A DNA stretch of 64,000 bases from Paracoccus aeridis (GTDB lineage: Bacteria > Pseudomonadota > Alphaproteobacteria > Rhodobacterales > Rhodobacteraceae): positions 82,501-146,500 of the forward strand of contig NZ_SELD02000066.1 of assembly GCF_004923205.2 (NCBI RefSeq), read 5' to 3'. Positions 47,777-56,723 of this stretch are shown here, in pieces. The number at the start of each line of letters is the position of its first letter. Within the stretch, counting starts at the first letter, position 1. Both the position numbers and the translations under genes were made by a program. Below the pieces are notes generated by a model. The model was not told where the DNA came from. It made no database searches and worked only from the letters and a program-made list of their open reading frames with translations.

Positions 47777-49048
47777 ATGTCCACCCACGCCGCCCATGCG
47801 TCCTCGCGCCTGATCACGCCCGTGCTGATCGGCGGGTCGATCATCCTGCTGATCAACTTCGCGCTCCGCGCCAGCTTCGGCATGTTCCAGATCCCGGTCG
47901 CCGAGACCTTCGGCTGGCCACGGGCCGAGTTCAGCCTTGCCATCGCGATCCAGAACCTCGCCTGGGGGATCGGGCAGCCGCTGTTCGGGGCGCTGGCCGA
48001 GCGCTGGGGCGACCGCTGGGCGATCATCCTGGGTGCGGCGCTCTATTCCTTCGGGCTGCTGATGACCGCGATGGCGACGACGCCCGAGGCGATGCAGATG
48101 TGGGAAATCGCCGTGGGCTTCGGGATCGCGGGGACGGGCTTCGGCGTGATCCTGGCCATCGTCGGCCGGGCGGCGAGCGAGGAGAACCGCAGCCTCGCGC
48201 TGGGCATCGCCACTGCCGCGGGGTCCGCGGGGCAGGTCATCGGCGCGCCGCTGGCCGAGGGGCTCTTGTCCATCATGCCGTGGACGCAGGTCTTCATGGT
48301 GTTCGCGGGCCTCGTGCTGACGACGCTCCTGTTCCTGCCGCTTTTGAAGTCGCGCGCGCCCGCGAGCCGGACCGAGCTGGAGGAGAGCATGGGCACGGTC
48401 CTGAAGCGCGCCTTCACGGACCCGAGCTACCTGATGATCTTCGCCGGGTTCTTTTCCTGCGGCTACCAGCTTGCCTTCATCACCGCCCATTTCCCGGCGA
48501 TGGTGACCGAGATGTGCGGCCCGATCGCCCCGGACAGCGGCCTGGCCGCGCTGGGGATCACCACGACGTCGGCACTGGGCGCGGTCGCGATCTCGGTGAT
48601 CGGGCTGACCAACATCGTGGGCTCGATCCTCTCCGGGTGGCTGGGCAAGCGCTACAGCCGCAAGTACCTGCTGGCCGGGATCTACACGCTGCGGACGCTG
48701 ATCGCGGCGTGGTTCATCCTGACGCCGATCACGCCGGCGACGGTGCTGATCTTCTCGCTCGGGATGGGATCCTTGTGGCTCGCGACGGTGCCGCTGACCT
48801 CGGGCCTCGTGGCCTACATCTACGGGCTGCGCTACATGGGCACGCTGTACGGCTTCGTGTTCCTGTCGCACCAGCTGGGATCGTTCATGGGCGTCTGGCT
48901 GGGCGGTCGGCTGTACGACGCCTACGGCGACTACACCATCGTCTGGTGGGTGGGGGTCGGCGTCGGCGCGTTCTCGGCGCTGATCCACCTGCCCGTGCGC
49001 GAGGTGCCGGCGCTGCTGCGGCGCGAGCCGCGGACGGCGCCGGCCTGA
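47777..49048 (+). CDS. MFS transporter (oxalate/formate antiporter-like)
   Basis: A 423-residue permease with about twelve membrane helices and the MFS loop motif AERWGDRWAIILG (GxxxDRxGR-like) between helices 2 and 3. A matching loop SGWLGKRYSRKYLLAGIY appears in the second half. The overall pattern is that of the OFA/monocarboxylate branch; the substrate is unknown. GGAG eight bases before the ATG supports 47777. It stands downstream of the 25-bp repeat array, which may be its control region. Confidence 0.92.
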   Translation: MSTHAAHASSRLITPVLIGGSIILLINFALRASFGMFQIPVAETFGWPRAEFSLAIAIQNLAWGIGQPLFGALAERWGDRWAIILGAALYSFGLLMTAMATTPEAMQMWEIAVGFGIAGTGFGVILAIVGRAASEENRSLALGIATAAGSAGQVIGAPLAEGLLSIMPWTQVFMVFAGLVLTTLLFLPLLKSRAPASRTELEESMGTVLKRAFTDPSYLMIFAGFFSCGYQLAFITAHFPAMVTEMCGPIAPDSGLAALGITTTSALGAVAISVIGLTNIVGSILSGWLGKRYSRKYLLAGIYTLRTLIAAWFILTPITPATVLIFSLGMGSLWLATVPLTSGLVAYIYGLRYMGTLYGFVFLSHQLGSFMGVWLGGRLYDAYGDYTIVWWVGVGVGAFSALIHLPVREVPALLRREPRTAPA

Positions 49049-49068
49049 GACAGGGCGGCGGCAACGTT

Positions 49069-49974
49069 TCAGGCGTCCGCCACCGACTGGATGTACTTCG
49101 CCGTCATCAGGTCCAGGTGCGCGCCTCCGCCGTTCTTGGCGACCGTGATCTCGTCGTCTGACTGCCGGGCATAGGCGCCCGCGGGCAGGTCGTAGAAATC
49201 GGCAAGCACGTCGTTGCTGGTGATGACGCCCTGGTCCAGCGGGATCTGGATCTCGCCGATATGGCCCAGCGTCGTCGCGCGGCTGTCCACGAACAGGCGG
49301 GCGCGGCGCAGCGTCTCGTCGTCGGCCTCGCGCATGTCGGGGCGATAGGCGCCGATCAGGTCGACATGGGTGCCGGGCGACAGCCACTCGCCCGGCAGCA
49401 CCGGGGTGGTGGACATGGTCGTGGTGGCGATGATCTCGGCGTCGCGGACGGCGGATTCGAGGTCGGTCGCCGCCGTCGCGCCAACCCGCTGCGCCAGCCG
49501 CTCGGCCGATGCGTGGGTCCGGTTCCAGATCGTCACCGCGGCATCGGGGATCATGGCGCGGTACGCCTCGACCATGCTGGCCGCGACCGCTCCGGCGCCG
49601 ATGACCAGCACCCGCCGCGCGTCCCGCCGCGCCAGCCTGCGCGCCGACAGCAGGCTGTCCCCCGCGGTCTTCCACCGGGTCACGAGATGGAAATCGACCA
49701 GCGCCTGCAGCTCTCCGGTCACGTCGTCCAGCAGGTTCACCGTGCCGTTCACCATCGCCCTGCCCGCCTCGACGTTGCCCGGGAACACGGTCGCGGCCTT
49801 GACCGCCAGCCCCAGCCCGTCGATCCACGCGCTGCGGGTCAGAAGCGTGTCGCCGCCGCGATACAGGAAGCTGTCGGCGATCTGGGCGCGGGGCAGTTCG
49901 TGACCCGCGGCGATCGCATCGGTGAGCGCGATCCAGTCGAGTTGAGGTTCGATTTCCGTGCCGATGATCCGCAT
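49069..49974 (-). CDS. Ornithine cyclodeaminase/mu-crystallin family protein
   Basis: A 301-residue NAD(P)-dependent enzyme. The substrate-binding Lys is in TRSAWIDGLGLAVKAATVFPGN, followed by the Rossmann start RRVLVIGAGAVAASMVEAYRA and NRTHASAERLAQR. The downstream IIATTTMSTTPVLPGEWLSPGTHVDLIGAYRPDMREADDETL is typical. The family includes ornithine cyclodeaminases, ketimine reductases and alanine dehydrogenases, so specificity is open. The gene is convergent with the MFS permease gene and may act on an imported compound. Confidence 0.92.
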   Translation of the reverse strand: MRIIGTEIEPQLDWIALTDAIAAGHELPRAQIADSFLYRGGDTLLTRSAWIDGLGLAVKAATVFPGNVEAGRAMVNGTVNLLDDVTGELQALVDFHLVTRWKTAGDSLLSARRLARRDARRVLVIGAGAVAASMVEAYRAMIPDAAVTIWNRTHASAERLAQRVGATAATDLESAVRDAEIIATTTMSTTPVLPGEWLSPGTHVDLIGAYRPDMREADDETLRRARLFVDSRATTLGHIGEIQIPLDQGVITSNDVLADFYDLPAGAYARQSDDEITVAKNGGGAHLDLMTAKYIQSVADA

Positions 49975-50068
49975 GACGTCCCCGTGTTTTCCCTGCGCGC
50001 CAGCCTAGACGCGCCGTCCCGCGTCTGCCAGAGCCTCCGGGGGGCTCCGCCCCTGCAAGGATGACCGC

Positions 50069-50998
50069 ATGAGCCAGGCCCTTCCCCGCGTGACCGTGCT
50101 GATGGCGCTGTACCAGGGCGCGGCGTTCCTGCGCCCGCAGCTGGACAGCATCGCGGGCCAGGATGACGTGGACTGGCGGCTGATCGTGGGCGACGACGGA
50201 TCGACCGACGAGGGGCCTGCGATGGTGCGCGACTTCGCCGGGCGCCATCCCGGTCGGGTCACGCTGCGGGACGGACCGCGCAGCGGGGCGGCCGCGAACT
50301 TCCGCGCCCTGTTGCGCGCCGCGCCGGCGGGCGACCTGGCCGCGCTGTCCGATCAGGACGACGTGTGGCTGCCGGGCAAGCTCGCCCGCGCGGCAAAGGT
50401 GCTGGCGTCGCTGCCGGCGGAGCGGCCGGCGATCTATTGCAGCCGCGTGACGATCTGCGACCGTGCGCTTGCGCCCGTGGGCCTGTCGCGGCTGCCGCGC
50501 AGGCCGCCGTCGTTCCGGCACGCGCTGGTGCAGAACATGGTCCAGGGCAACACGCTGGTCCTGAACCCGGCGGCGCTGCGGCTGGTCCAGACCGCCGACA
50601 TGGTCGCGGGCGATGTGGTGATGCACGACTGGTGGATCTACCAGGTCGTCAGCGGCGCGGGCGGCAGGGTCGTCTACGACCCCACCCCCTGGGTGCAGTA
50701 CCGCCAGCACGGCGGCAACGTGGTCGGCGCGAACGACGGCGCGCGATCGCGTGCAGCCAGCCTCGGCCGGATGCTGCGGGGCGAGCACGCGGACTGGAGC
50801 CGGCGCAACCTCGACGCGCTCACGCGCTGCGCGCCGCTGTTCAGCGCCGAGAAGCGGCGCACGCTGGCCGAGTTCCGGCGCCTCGTCGAGGGCGGGCCCG
50901 CGGCGCGGCTGGCCGCCATGCGGCGGGGCGGGTTCTACCGGCAGGGCGGGCTGTCGCAGGCGGCGCTGTGGGCGGCGGCGGCGCTGGGGCGGGTTTGA
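50069..50998 (+). CDS. Family 2 glycosyltransferase
   Basis: A 309-residue GT2 enzyme of GT-A fold. It begins PRVTVLMALYQGAAFLRPQLDSI and shows the nucleotide-binding VGDDGSTDEGPAM and the metal-binding DQDDVWLPGKLARA (SDQDD motif), then MHDWWIYQVVSG. This profile is that of rhamnosyl/galactofuranosyl-type transferases of surface polysaccharides. AAGGA precedes the ATG. First of three collinear glycosyltransferase genes. Confidence 0.93.
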   Translation: MSQALPRVTVLMALYQGAAFLRPQLDSIAGQDDVDWRLIVGDDGSTDEGPAMVRDFAGRHPGRVTLRDGPRSGAAANFRALLRAAPAGDLAALSDQDDVWLPGKLARAAKVLASLPAERPAIYCSRVTICDRALAPVGLSRLPRRPPSFRHALVQNMVQGNTLVLNPAALRLVQTADMVAGDVVMHDWWIYQVVSGAGGRVVYDPTPWVQYRQHGGNVVGANDGARSRAASLGRMLRGEHADWSRRNLDALTRCAPLFSAEKRRTLAEFRRLVEGGPAARLAAMRRGGFYRQGGLSQAALWAAAALGRV

Positions 50999-51096
50999 GA
51001 CGGGCCTCCGGGGCGGGCCTCCGGGGCGGGCGCAGGTGGCGGTCGGCGCGGCTTGGGGTATAGGCTGGCGCGGACTGCCCCAACCAGAGCCCCGCC

Positions 51097-52149
51097 ATGC
51101 CTGACGAAGTTCCCCGCAGCAGCATGATCGAGGTCGTGGCCCCGAACCTCAAGCGCCGCCTGTCGGGCGTCACCGCGACCGTGGTGCGGCTGGTGCCGGT
51201 GCAGGCGCGGATGATCGGGATCGTGACGACCGGGCCGGGGCTGCCGGGCGACCTGCCGCACATCCCCCTTTCCCGCGCGGCGTCCCTGCCCCGCGACCGC
51301 TGGCGGGTCTGGCACGCGCGGCGGAACACGGAAATGGCGCTGGGGCTGATCCTGCGGCGCGTGCTGCGGCGGCGCTACCGGCTGCTGTTCACCAGCGCGG
51401 CGCAGCGGGCGCATACCGGCTTCACCCGCTGGCTGATCCGGCGTCAGGACGCGGTGATCGCGACCTCGCCGCAGGCCGCGAGCTTTCTCGAACGCCCCGC
51501 GACGGTGATCCTGCACGGGGTGGACACGGCCGTGTTCCGCCCCGCGGAGGACCGGGCGGCGCTGCGGCGCGACCTCGGCCTTGACGCCGACGCGGTCCTG
51601 GTGGGCTGCTTCGGACGGGTCCGGGCGCAGAAGGGCGTGGACCTGCTGGTCGAGGCGGCGATCCGCGTCTTTCCGCGCCATCCGCGCGCGGCGCTGGTCT
51701 TCACGGGCCGGATCACGCCCGACAACCGCGCCTTCGCCGACGATCTGATGGCCCGCGCGACGGCCGCGGGGATCGGCGACCGCGTCCGCTTCCTGGGCGA
51801 GATCCCGTGGGACGAGGTTGTCCGCCACTACCAGGCGCTCGACCTGTTCGCCGCCCCCGCGAGGTGGGAGGGGTTCGGCCTCACCCCGCTGGAAGCGATG
51901 GCCTGCGGGGTGCCCGTGATCGCGAGCCGGGCGGGCGCCTACGAGACCCTGATCCGGGACGGCGAGACCGGGACGCTCGTCCCCCGCGACGACGCCCACG
52001 CCCTGGAAGCGGCGCTGGACCGATGGCTTTCGGACGACGCGGGCCGCGCGCGGGCCGGAGAAGCCGCGCGGCGGCACGTCGTCCACAACCACGCGATCGA
52101 GACCGAGGCGCGGGCCATCGTCGACGTCTACCTGCGGCTGCTGTCGTGA
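51097..52149 (+). CDS. Family 4 glycosyltransferase
   Basis: A 350-residue GT-B enzyme. Early segments LSGVTATVVRLVPVQA and HIPLSRAASLPRDRWRVWHARRN, the central ILHGVDTAVFRPAEDRAALRRDLGL, VGCFGRVRAQKGVDLLVEAA, and the donor-binding EGFGLTPLEAMACGVPVIASRAGAYETLI (E-x7-E motif) are all present. Its N-terminal half resembles the WavL/LPS-core group of Rhodobacterales. The start is 98 bases after the GT2 gene, and it overlaps the next gene (GTGA). Confidence 0.94.
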   Translation: MPDEVPRSSMIEVVAPNLKRRLSGVTATVVRLVPVQARMIGIVTTGPGLPGDLPHIPLSRAASLPRDRWRVWHARRNTEMALGLILRRVLRRRYRLLFTSAAQRAHTGFTRWLIRRQDAVIATSPQAASFLERPATVILHGVDTAVFRPAEDRAALRRDLGLDADAVLVGCFGRVRAQKGVDLLVEAAIRVFPRHPRAALVFTGRITPDNRAFADDLMARATAAGIGDRVRFLGEIPWDEVVRHYQALDLFAAPARWEGFGLTPLEAMACGVPVIASRAGAYETLIRDGETGTLVPRDDAHALEAALDRWLSDDAGRARAGEAARRHVVHNHAIETEARAIVDVYLRLLS

Positions 52150-52760
52150 CCCCGCTGCGCTTCCATCTCGCGCGGACCCTGCGCGACGAAGGGACGCTCG
52201 CGTCGCTTTCGGCCCCGCAGGACGAGGTGCTGGCGTTGCTCGACGGCAAGCGGGTGGCGCTGGTCGGGAACGCCCGGGCGCTCTCGGATGCGCGGCACGG
52301 GCCCGCGATCGACGGGGCCGACCTCGTGATCCGCATCAACCGCGCGCCGATGCCGGCGCTTGAAAGCCACGGCACCCGCACCGACTGGCTGGCGCTGGCG
52401 ACGCGCCTGCCGGACGCCGACCGCGCGCGCCTGTCGCCGCGGCGCATCCTCTGGATGTCGCCCAAGCGCAAGCGGCTGGACTGGCGCAGCGCGAGCGGAC
52501 CGGGCTTCTACCTGCACCCGCTGCCCGACTACCGGGCGCTGGCCGCACGTCTCGGCGCGCCGCCGACCACGGGCGCCATGATGATCGACCTCTGCCTGCG
52601 TTCGCGGCTCTCGCGGCTCGATCTTTTCGGCTTCGACTTCTTCGCCTCGCGGTCGCTGTCGGGGCGGCGCACGGCGGAACAGGTCCCGCACGACTTCGGA
52701 TCCGAGGCGCGTTGGGTCCGCGCGCTGATGGACACCGACCCGCGCCTGCACCTGAACTGA
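52146..52760 (+). CDS. GT29 (sialyltransferase)-like protein
   Basis: A 204-residue protein starting with GTG overlapping the GT4 stop. It carries the three sialylmotifs of CAZy family 29 in order. The L motif is VALVGNARALSDARHGPAIDG then LVIRINRAP (about 35-65); the S motif is PPTTGAMMIDLCLRSRLSRLDLFGFDF (about 138-164); the VS motif is His-x4-Glu in PHDFGSEARW (about 180-189). Members occur in some Alphaproteobacteria with unknown acceptor. The length is shorter than animal enzymes, because no stem or membrane anchor is present. Donor could be CMP-sialic acid or another CMP-ulosonate such as Kdo. Confidence 0.82.
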   Translation: MTPLRFHLARTLRDEGTLASLSAPQDEVLALLDGKRVALVGNARALSDARHGPAIDGADLVIRINRAPMPALESHGTRTDWLALATRLPDADRARLSPRRILWMSPKRKRLDWRSASGPGFYLHPLPDYRALAARLGAPPTTGAMMIDLCLRSRLSRLDLFGFDFFASRSLSGRRTAEQVPHDFGSEARWVRALMDTDPRLHLN

Positions 52761-52762
52761 CC

Positions 52763-53185
52763 TCACCCGGCCATGTCGGCGCCGTCCCAGATCTCGGTCA
52801 GCGACCGCCGCCCCACCCGCATCAACCGCGCCAGCGTCGCCGACAGCGCCGACTGGTCGCGGTGATCGGCGCAGCGCCCGACATCGACCGCGACCCCGGC
52901 CAGGGACACCAGCCCCAGCTGCCACGCCAGACGCGCGACCGCTTCCGCCTGCGCCACGGTGCCGGCACGGTCACCCGCGACGGCCGCGTTGCGGGTGGCG
53001 GAAAGACCGTTCGCGAGCTGTTCCAGCGCCGCGCAGATCACGGACTCGGCCGTGCTTTCGCCCAGCTCGTCCACGATCTCGCCCATGCGGCGCCCGTCGA
53101 AGCGCACGTCCTCGGTGATGTCCAGCCTGGCCAACTTCGCCATCAGATCCTGCCGCTTTCCCAAATCCTGCGGGGACCTTGACAT
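52763..53185 (-). CDS. Conserved hypothetical helical protein
   Basis: A 140-residue, mostly helical acidic protein. I do not recognise a named family. MGEIVDELGESTAESVICAALEQLANGLSAT and AEAVARLAWQLGLVSLAGVAVDVGRCADHRDQSALSATLARLMRVGRRSL suggest a four-helix bundle reminiscent of histidine-phosphotransfer proteins, although the canonical H-x-x-K-G motif is not present. The start could be the Met at residue 15. It is convergent with the GT29-like gene (2 bases) and divergent from carbonic anhydrase. Confidence 0.7.
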   Translation of the reverse strand: MSRSPQDLGKRQDLMAKLARLDITEDVRFDGRRMGEIVDELGESTAESVICAALEQLANGLSATRNAAVAGDRAGTVAQAEAVARLAWQLGLVSLAGVAVDVGRCADHRDQSALSATLARLMRVGRRSLTEIWDGADMAG

Positions 53186-53284
53186 GGCGGGATCAAGAAA
53201 AGCTTACACGGCAACGGATAAGCCTCTCGAACTTTAAGCGTCAGGCTCCTAAGACTCGGCCCGCAACAACACGAGGGGTGCGCC

Positions 53285-53926
53285 ATGCAGAACGTCACGG
53301 CCCTGCCGAGCTATCTCGTCCAGCGCTATCACGGCTGGAAGGCAACTGCGTTCACCGAAAACCGCGCCTGGTACCGCAGGCTTGCCGAGGACGGCCAGCG
53401 GCCCCGCGCGATGGTGATCTCGTGCTGCGATTCGCGGGTCCACGTGACCTCGATCTTCGGGGCCGACAACGGCGAGTTCTTCATCCACCGCAACATCGCG
53501 AACCTGGTCCCGGCCTACGCGCCCGACGGCGAACAGCACGGCACCTCGGCCGCCGTGGAATACGCCGTCCAGACGCTGCGGGTCGCGCATCTGATCGTCG
53601 TCGGCCACACCCGCTGCGGCGGCGTCGCGGGCTGCCTTGCGATGTGCTCGGGCCACGCGCCGGAACTGGAGGAAAAGACCAGCTTCGTCGGCCGCTGGAT
53701 GGACATCCTGCGCCCCGGCTACGAGCGGGTGAAGGACCTGCCCGAACCCGAGCGGGTGGCCGAGTTGGAACGCCAGGCGGTGATCGTGTCGCTGGAAAAC
53801 CTGATGACCTTCCCGTTCGTGGCGGCCAAGGTCGAGGCGGGCGAGATGAGCCTGCACGGGCTGGTCCACGACATCGGCGACGGCCGGCTGTGGCAGCTGG
53901 ACAACGGCGGGTTCCACGCGATCTGA
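53285..53926 (+). CDS. Beta-class carbonic anhydrase
   Basis: Zinc enzyme interconverting CO2 and bicarbonate, 213 residues. The active-site set is Cys48-Asp49-x-Arg51 (ISCCDSRVH), His108 and Cys111 (VVGHTRCGGV), with the family NGEFFIHRNIANLVP. An extra Cys47 precedes the ligand. Length and motif are typical. A terminator follows directly after the stop. Confidence 0.97.
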   Translation: MQNVTALPSYLVQRYHGWKATAFTENRAWYRRLAEDGQRPRAMVISCCDSRVHVTSIFGADNGEFFIHRNIANLVPAYAPDGEQHGTSAAVEYAVQTLRVAHLIVVGHTRCGGVAGCLAMCSGHAPELEEKTSFVGRWMDILRPGYERVKDLPEPERVAELERQAVIVSLENLMTFPFVAAKVEAGEMSLHGLVHDIGDGRLWQLDNGGFHAI

Positions 53927-53932
53927 ATCAGG

Positions 53933-53956
53933 AAGGGCGCCGCCGGGGTGCCCTTT
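53933..53956 (+). terminator. Carbonic anhydrase terminator
   Basis: Nine-bp stem (53933-53941 with 53947-53955, one G-U) then TTTCGTGGTTT. Confidence 0.8.
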
Positions 53957-54011
53957 CGTGGTTTGGTGTGGAGGCGGCTTCCGGCCGGTGCCGCCGTGTA
54001 GCGGGTTGACC

Positions 54012-54095
54012 GGGGAAAGTTTACTGGACCCTTCCCTCCGGCCCTTCGCTCGCGCTCTGGGCGTTCGCCGGGGAAAGGTCCACTGGACCTTTCCC
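54012..54095. repeat. Pair of related palindromes between carbonic anhydrase and asd
   Basis: Copy two (54071-54095) is a perfect 11-bp inverted repeat GGGAAAGGTCC-ACT-GGACCTTTCCC. Copy one (54012-54036) shares its outline (GGGGAAAG, ACTGGACC, TTCCC) but is degenerate, and both are preceded by CCGG. The second probably terminates asd, which ends nine bases away; the first looks like a diverged duplicate. Confidence 0.75.
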
Positions 54096-54104
54096 TTTCC
54101 CGGC

Positions 54105-55127
54105 TCACCCCTTCTTCAGCACCCTGTTGCCCAGCAGCTCCGCGATCTGGACCGCGTTCAGCGCCGCGCCCTTGCGCAGGTTGTCGCTGACGCACCACAG
54201 GTTCAGGCCGTTTTCCACGGTGGGATCCTGCCGGATCCGCGACACGAAGGTCGCGTAGTCGCCCACGCATTCGACCGGGGTCGCGTAGCCGCCCGGCTCT
54301 CGCTTGTCGATCACCAGGACGCCCGGCGCCTCGCGCAGGATGTCGCGGGCCTCGTCCTCGTCCAGGAAATCCTCGAACTCGATGTTGATCGCCTCGGAAT
54401 GGCCGACGAACACCGGCACCCGGACGCAGGTCGCCGTGACCTTCACCCGGGTGTCGAGGATCTTCTTGGTCTCCGCGACCATCTTCCATTCTTCCTTGGT
54501 CTCGCCGGAATCAAGGAACACGTCGATCTGCGGGATCACGTTGAAGGCGATCTGCTTCTGGAACTTCTTCGGCTCGACCTCCTGCCCCGGCACGTACATG
54601 CCCTTGGTCTGGGACCACAGCTCGTCCATGCCGTCCTTGCCCGCGCCGCTGACCGACTGGTAGGTCGCCACGACGACGCGCTTGATCCGGGCGCGGTCGT
54701 GCAGCGGCTTCAGCGCCACGACCATCTGCGCGGTCGAGCAGTTGGGGTTCGCGATGATGTTGCGCTTGGCATAGCCGGTGATCGCGTCGGCGTTCACTTC
54801 GGGCACGATCAGCGGCACGTCCGGGTCGTAGCGGTAGAGGCTCGAGTTGTCGATCACGACGCAGCCGGCCTTCGCGGCGATCGGCGCGTACTGCTTCGTC
54901 GCCTCGGACCCGATCGCAAACAGGGCGATGTCGTAGCCGGTGAAGTCGAACTCCTCGATGTCGCGGGTCTTCAGGGTCTTGTCGCCGAAGCTGACCTCGG
55001 TCCCGAGGCTGCGGCGCGAGGCGAGCGCCACGACCTCGTCCGCCGGAAACTCCCGCTCGGCGAGGATGTTCAGCATTTCGCGGCCCACGTTGCCCGTGGC
55101 GCCCGCGACGACGACCTTGTAGCCCAT
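54105..55127 (-). CDS. asd: Aspartate-semialdehyde dehydrogenase
   Basis: NADPH-dependent reduction of aspartyl phosphate in the lysine/threonine/methionine/DAP pathway. The 340-residue product starts GYKVVVAGATGNVGREMLNIL (Rossmann), has catalytic Cys130 in NIIANPNCSTAQM, and His in the later GHSEAINIEFE region. AAAGGA seven bases before the ATG gives the start at 55127. It is monocistronic between palindromic terminators and the divergent aminopeptidase gene. Confidence 0.98.
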   Translation of the reverse strand: MGYKVVVAGATGNVGREMLNILAEREFPADEVVALASRRSLGTEVSFGDKTLKTRDIEEFDFTGYDIALFAIGSEATKQYAPIAAKAGCVVIDNSSLYRYDPDVPLIVPEVNADAITGYAKRNIIANPNCSTAQMVVALKPLHDRARIKRVVVATYQSVSGAGKDGMDELWSQTKGMYVPGQEVEPKKFQKQIAFNVIPQIDVFLDSGETKEEWKMVAETKKILDTRVKVTATCVRVPVFVGHSEAINIEFEDFLDEDEARDILREAPGVLVIDKREPGGYATPVECVGDYATFVSRIRQDPTVENGLNLWCVSDNLRKGAALNAVQIAELLGNRVLKKG

Positions 55128-55337
55128 CGGCGTTCCTTTCAGATCCCGGTCTTCCGCATGAAGACGTGCGCGGTTAGCGGAAACGGCGCGGAAAGTGAAG
55201 GGCCGAGGGCGCTTTCCGGCTGCATGGCACCCCTGCGCGCTGGCGGATTGAAGCCGCGCGCTGGCAGGATGCCCGCCGGACTTCCATTGTGCCATGATCG
55301 GGCCGACAACGATCGCGCTACCAGCAGGAGCCTTCCC

Positions 55338-56723
55338 ATGACCCCGCCCGCCTTCGCCCCCGTCGACGCAGACAGCCGCCCGCTGTGGCTGGTGCCGCAG
55401 GGGGATGACGGGCCGATGCTGCCGGACGGCGTCGATGCGGCCTGGCCCGCGGCGACGGGCTTCACGGGAAAGCCGGGGCAGGTCTGCCTGCTGCCGGGGG
55501 ATGGCGGCCTTCGCGGCGCGTTGTTCGGCATCGGAAAACCCGCCACGCCCGCCGACCGCCCTACCCGCGAACGCTTCACCCTGGCCCGCGCGGCCGAGGC
55601 GCTGCCGGCGGGGAACTGGCGGATCGAGGGCGCGCCCGGGAACTACGACCTCGCCCACGGCGCGCTCGGCTGGCTGTTCGCCGAATACCGCTTCGACCGC
55701 TACAAGCAGGCCGAGCCGGCGCGCGCGCGGCTGGTCTGCCCGGACGGGGTCGACGCCGATCTCGTGCTGGCGCAGGCAGCGGGGGAATACCTCGCCCGCG
55801 ACCTCATCAACACCCCCGCATCGGACATGGGGCCAGACGCGCTGGAGGCGGCGGCGCGCGATCTTGCCCGGCGCCACGGCGCGCAGGTCGCCGTGATCGC
55901 GGGCGACGACCTGCTGGCGCAGAACTTCCCCATGATCCACGCGGTCGGGCGGGCGGCCGCGCAGGCGCCGCGGCTGATCGGCATCCGCTTTCCGGGTGAC
56001 GGCCCGGCGGTCACGCTGGTCGGCAAGGGCGTCTGCTTCGACACCGGCGGCCTCGACATCAAGCCCGCTGCGTCGATGCTGCTGATGAAGAAGGACATGG
56101 GCGGGGCCGCGAACGTCCTCGGGCTGGCCGAGACGCTGGCCCGGCTTGGCCGGGCGCGCGGGCTGCGGGTGCTGGTTCCGGCGGTGGAAAACGCAATCGG
56201 CGGCAACGCCTTCCGCCCCGGCGACGTGCTGGCCAGCCGCAAGGGCCTGACGGTCGAGGTCAACAACACCGATGCCGAGGGGCGGCTGGTGCTGGCCGAC
56301 GCGCTGGCACTCGCGGCCGAGGAACGGCCGGCGCTCCTCGTCAGCATGGCCACGCTGACGGGCGCGGCGCGGGTCGCGCTGGGGCCGGACCTGCCGCCGT
56401 TCTTCTGCGACGACGACCGGGTGGCCGACGCGCTTTACGGCGCAGGCCGCGACAACGCCGACCCGATCTGGCGGATGCCGTTCTGGGAACCCTACGAGGC
56501 GATGATCGAGCCCGCCATCGCCGATCTCGACAACGCGCCGGGCGGCGGCTTCGCGGGCGCGATCACCGCCGCGCTGTTCCTGCGCCGCTTCACCGAAGGC
56601 GCGGGGACCTACGCGCATTTCGACATCTACGGCTGGCAGCCCAGCGCCGCGCCGGGCCGGCCCAGGGGCGGCGTCGGGCAGGGCATGCGCGCGATCCTGC
56701 ACGCGCTGCCGGCAATTGCCTGA
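55338..56723 (+). CDS. Leucyl aminopeptidase family (M17) metallopeptidase
   Basis: A 461-residue cytosolic M17 peptidase that releases N-terminal residues. It has the substrate Lys in VGKGVCFDTGGLDIKP and the bicarbonate/metal motif NTDAEGRLVLADAL (Asn-Thr-Asp-Ala-Glu-Gly-Arg). LMKKDMGGAANVLGLAE and the C-terminal YAHFDIYGWQPS (WDxAG-type) are present. It belongs to the Rhodobacterales branch shorter than E. coli PepA. AGGAG is followed by the ATG at 55338. Its stop overlaps the next gene (TGATG), so it forms a cell-envelope peptide-processing pair with the NlpC/P60 protein. Confidence 0.95.
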   Translation: MTPPAFAPVDADSRPLWLVPQGDDGPMLPDGVDAAWPAATGFTGKPGQVCLLPGDGGLRGALFGIGKPATPADRPTRERFTLARAAEALPAGNWRIEGAPGNYDLAHGALGWLFAEYRFDRYKQAEPARARLVCPDGVDADLVLAQAAGEYLARDLINTPASDMGPDALEAAARDLARRHGAQVAVIAGDDLLAQNFPMIHAVGRAAAQAPRLIGIRFPGDGPAVTLVGKGVCFDTGGLDIKPAASMLLMKKDMGGAANVLGLAETLARLGRARGLRVLVPAVENAIGGNAFRPGDVLASRKGLTVEVNNTDAEGRLVLADALALAAEERPALLVSMATLTGAARVALGPDLPPFFCDDDRVADALYGAGRDNADPIWRMPFWEPYEAMIEPAIADLDNAPGGGFAGAITAALFLRRFTEGAGTYAHFDIYGWQPSAAPGRPRGGVGQGMRAILHALPAIA

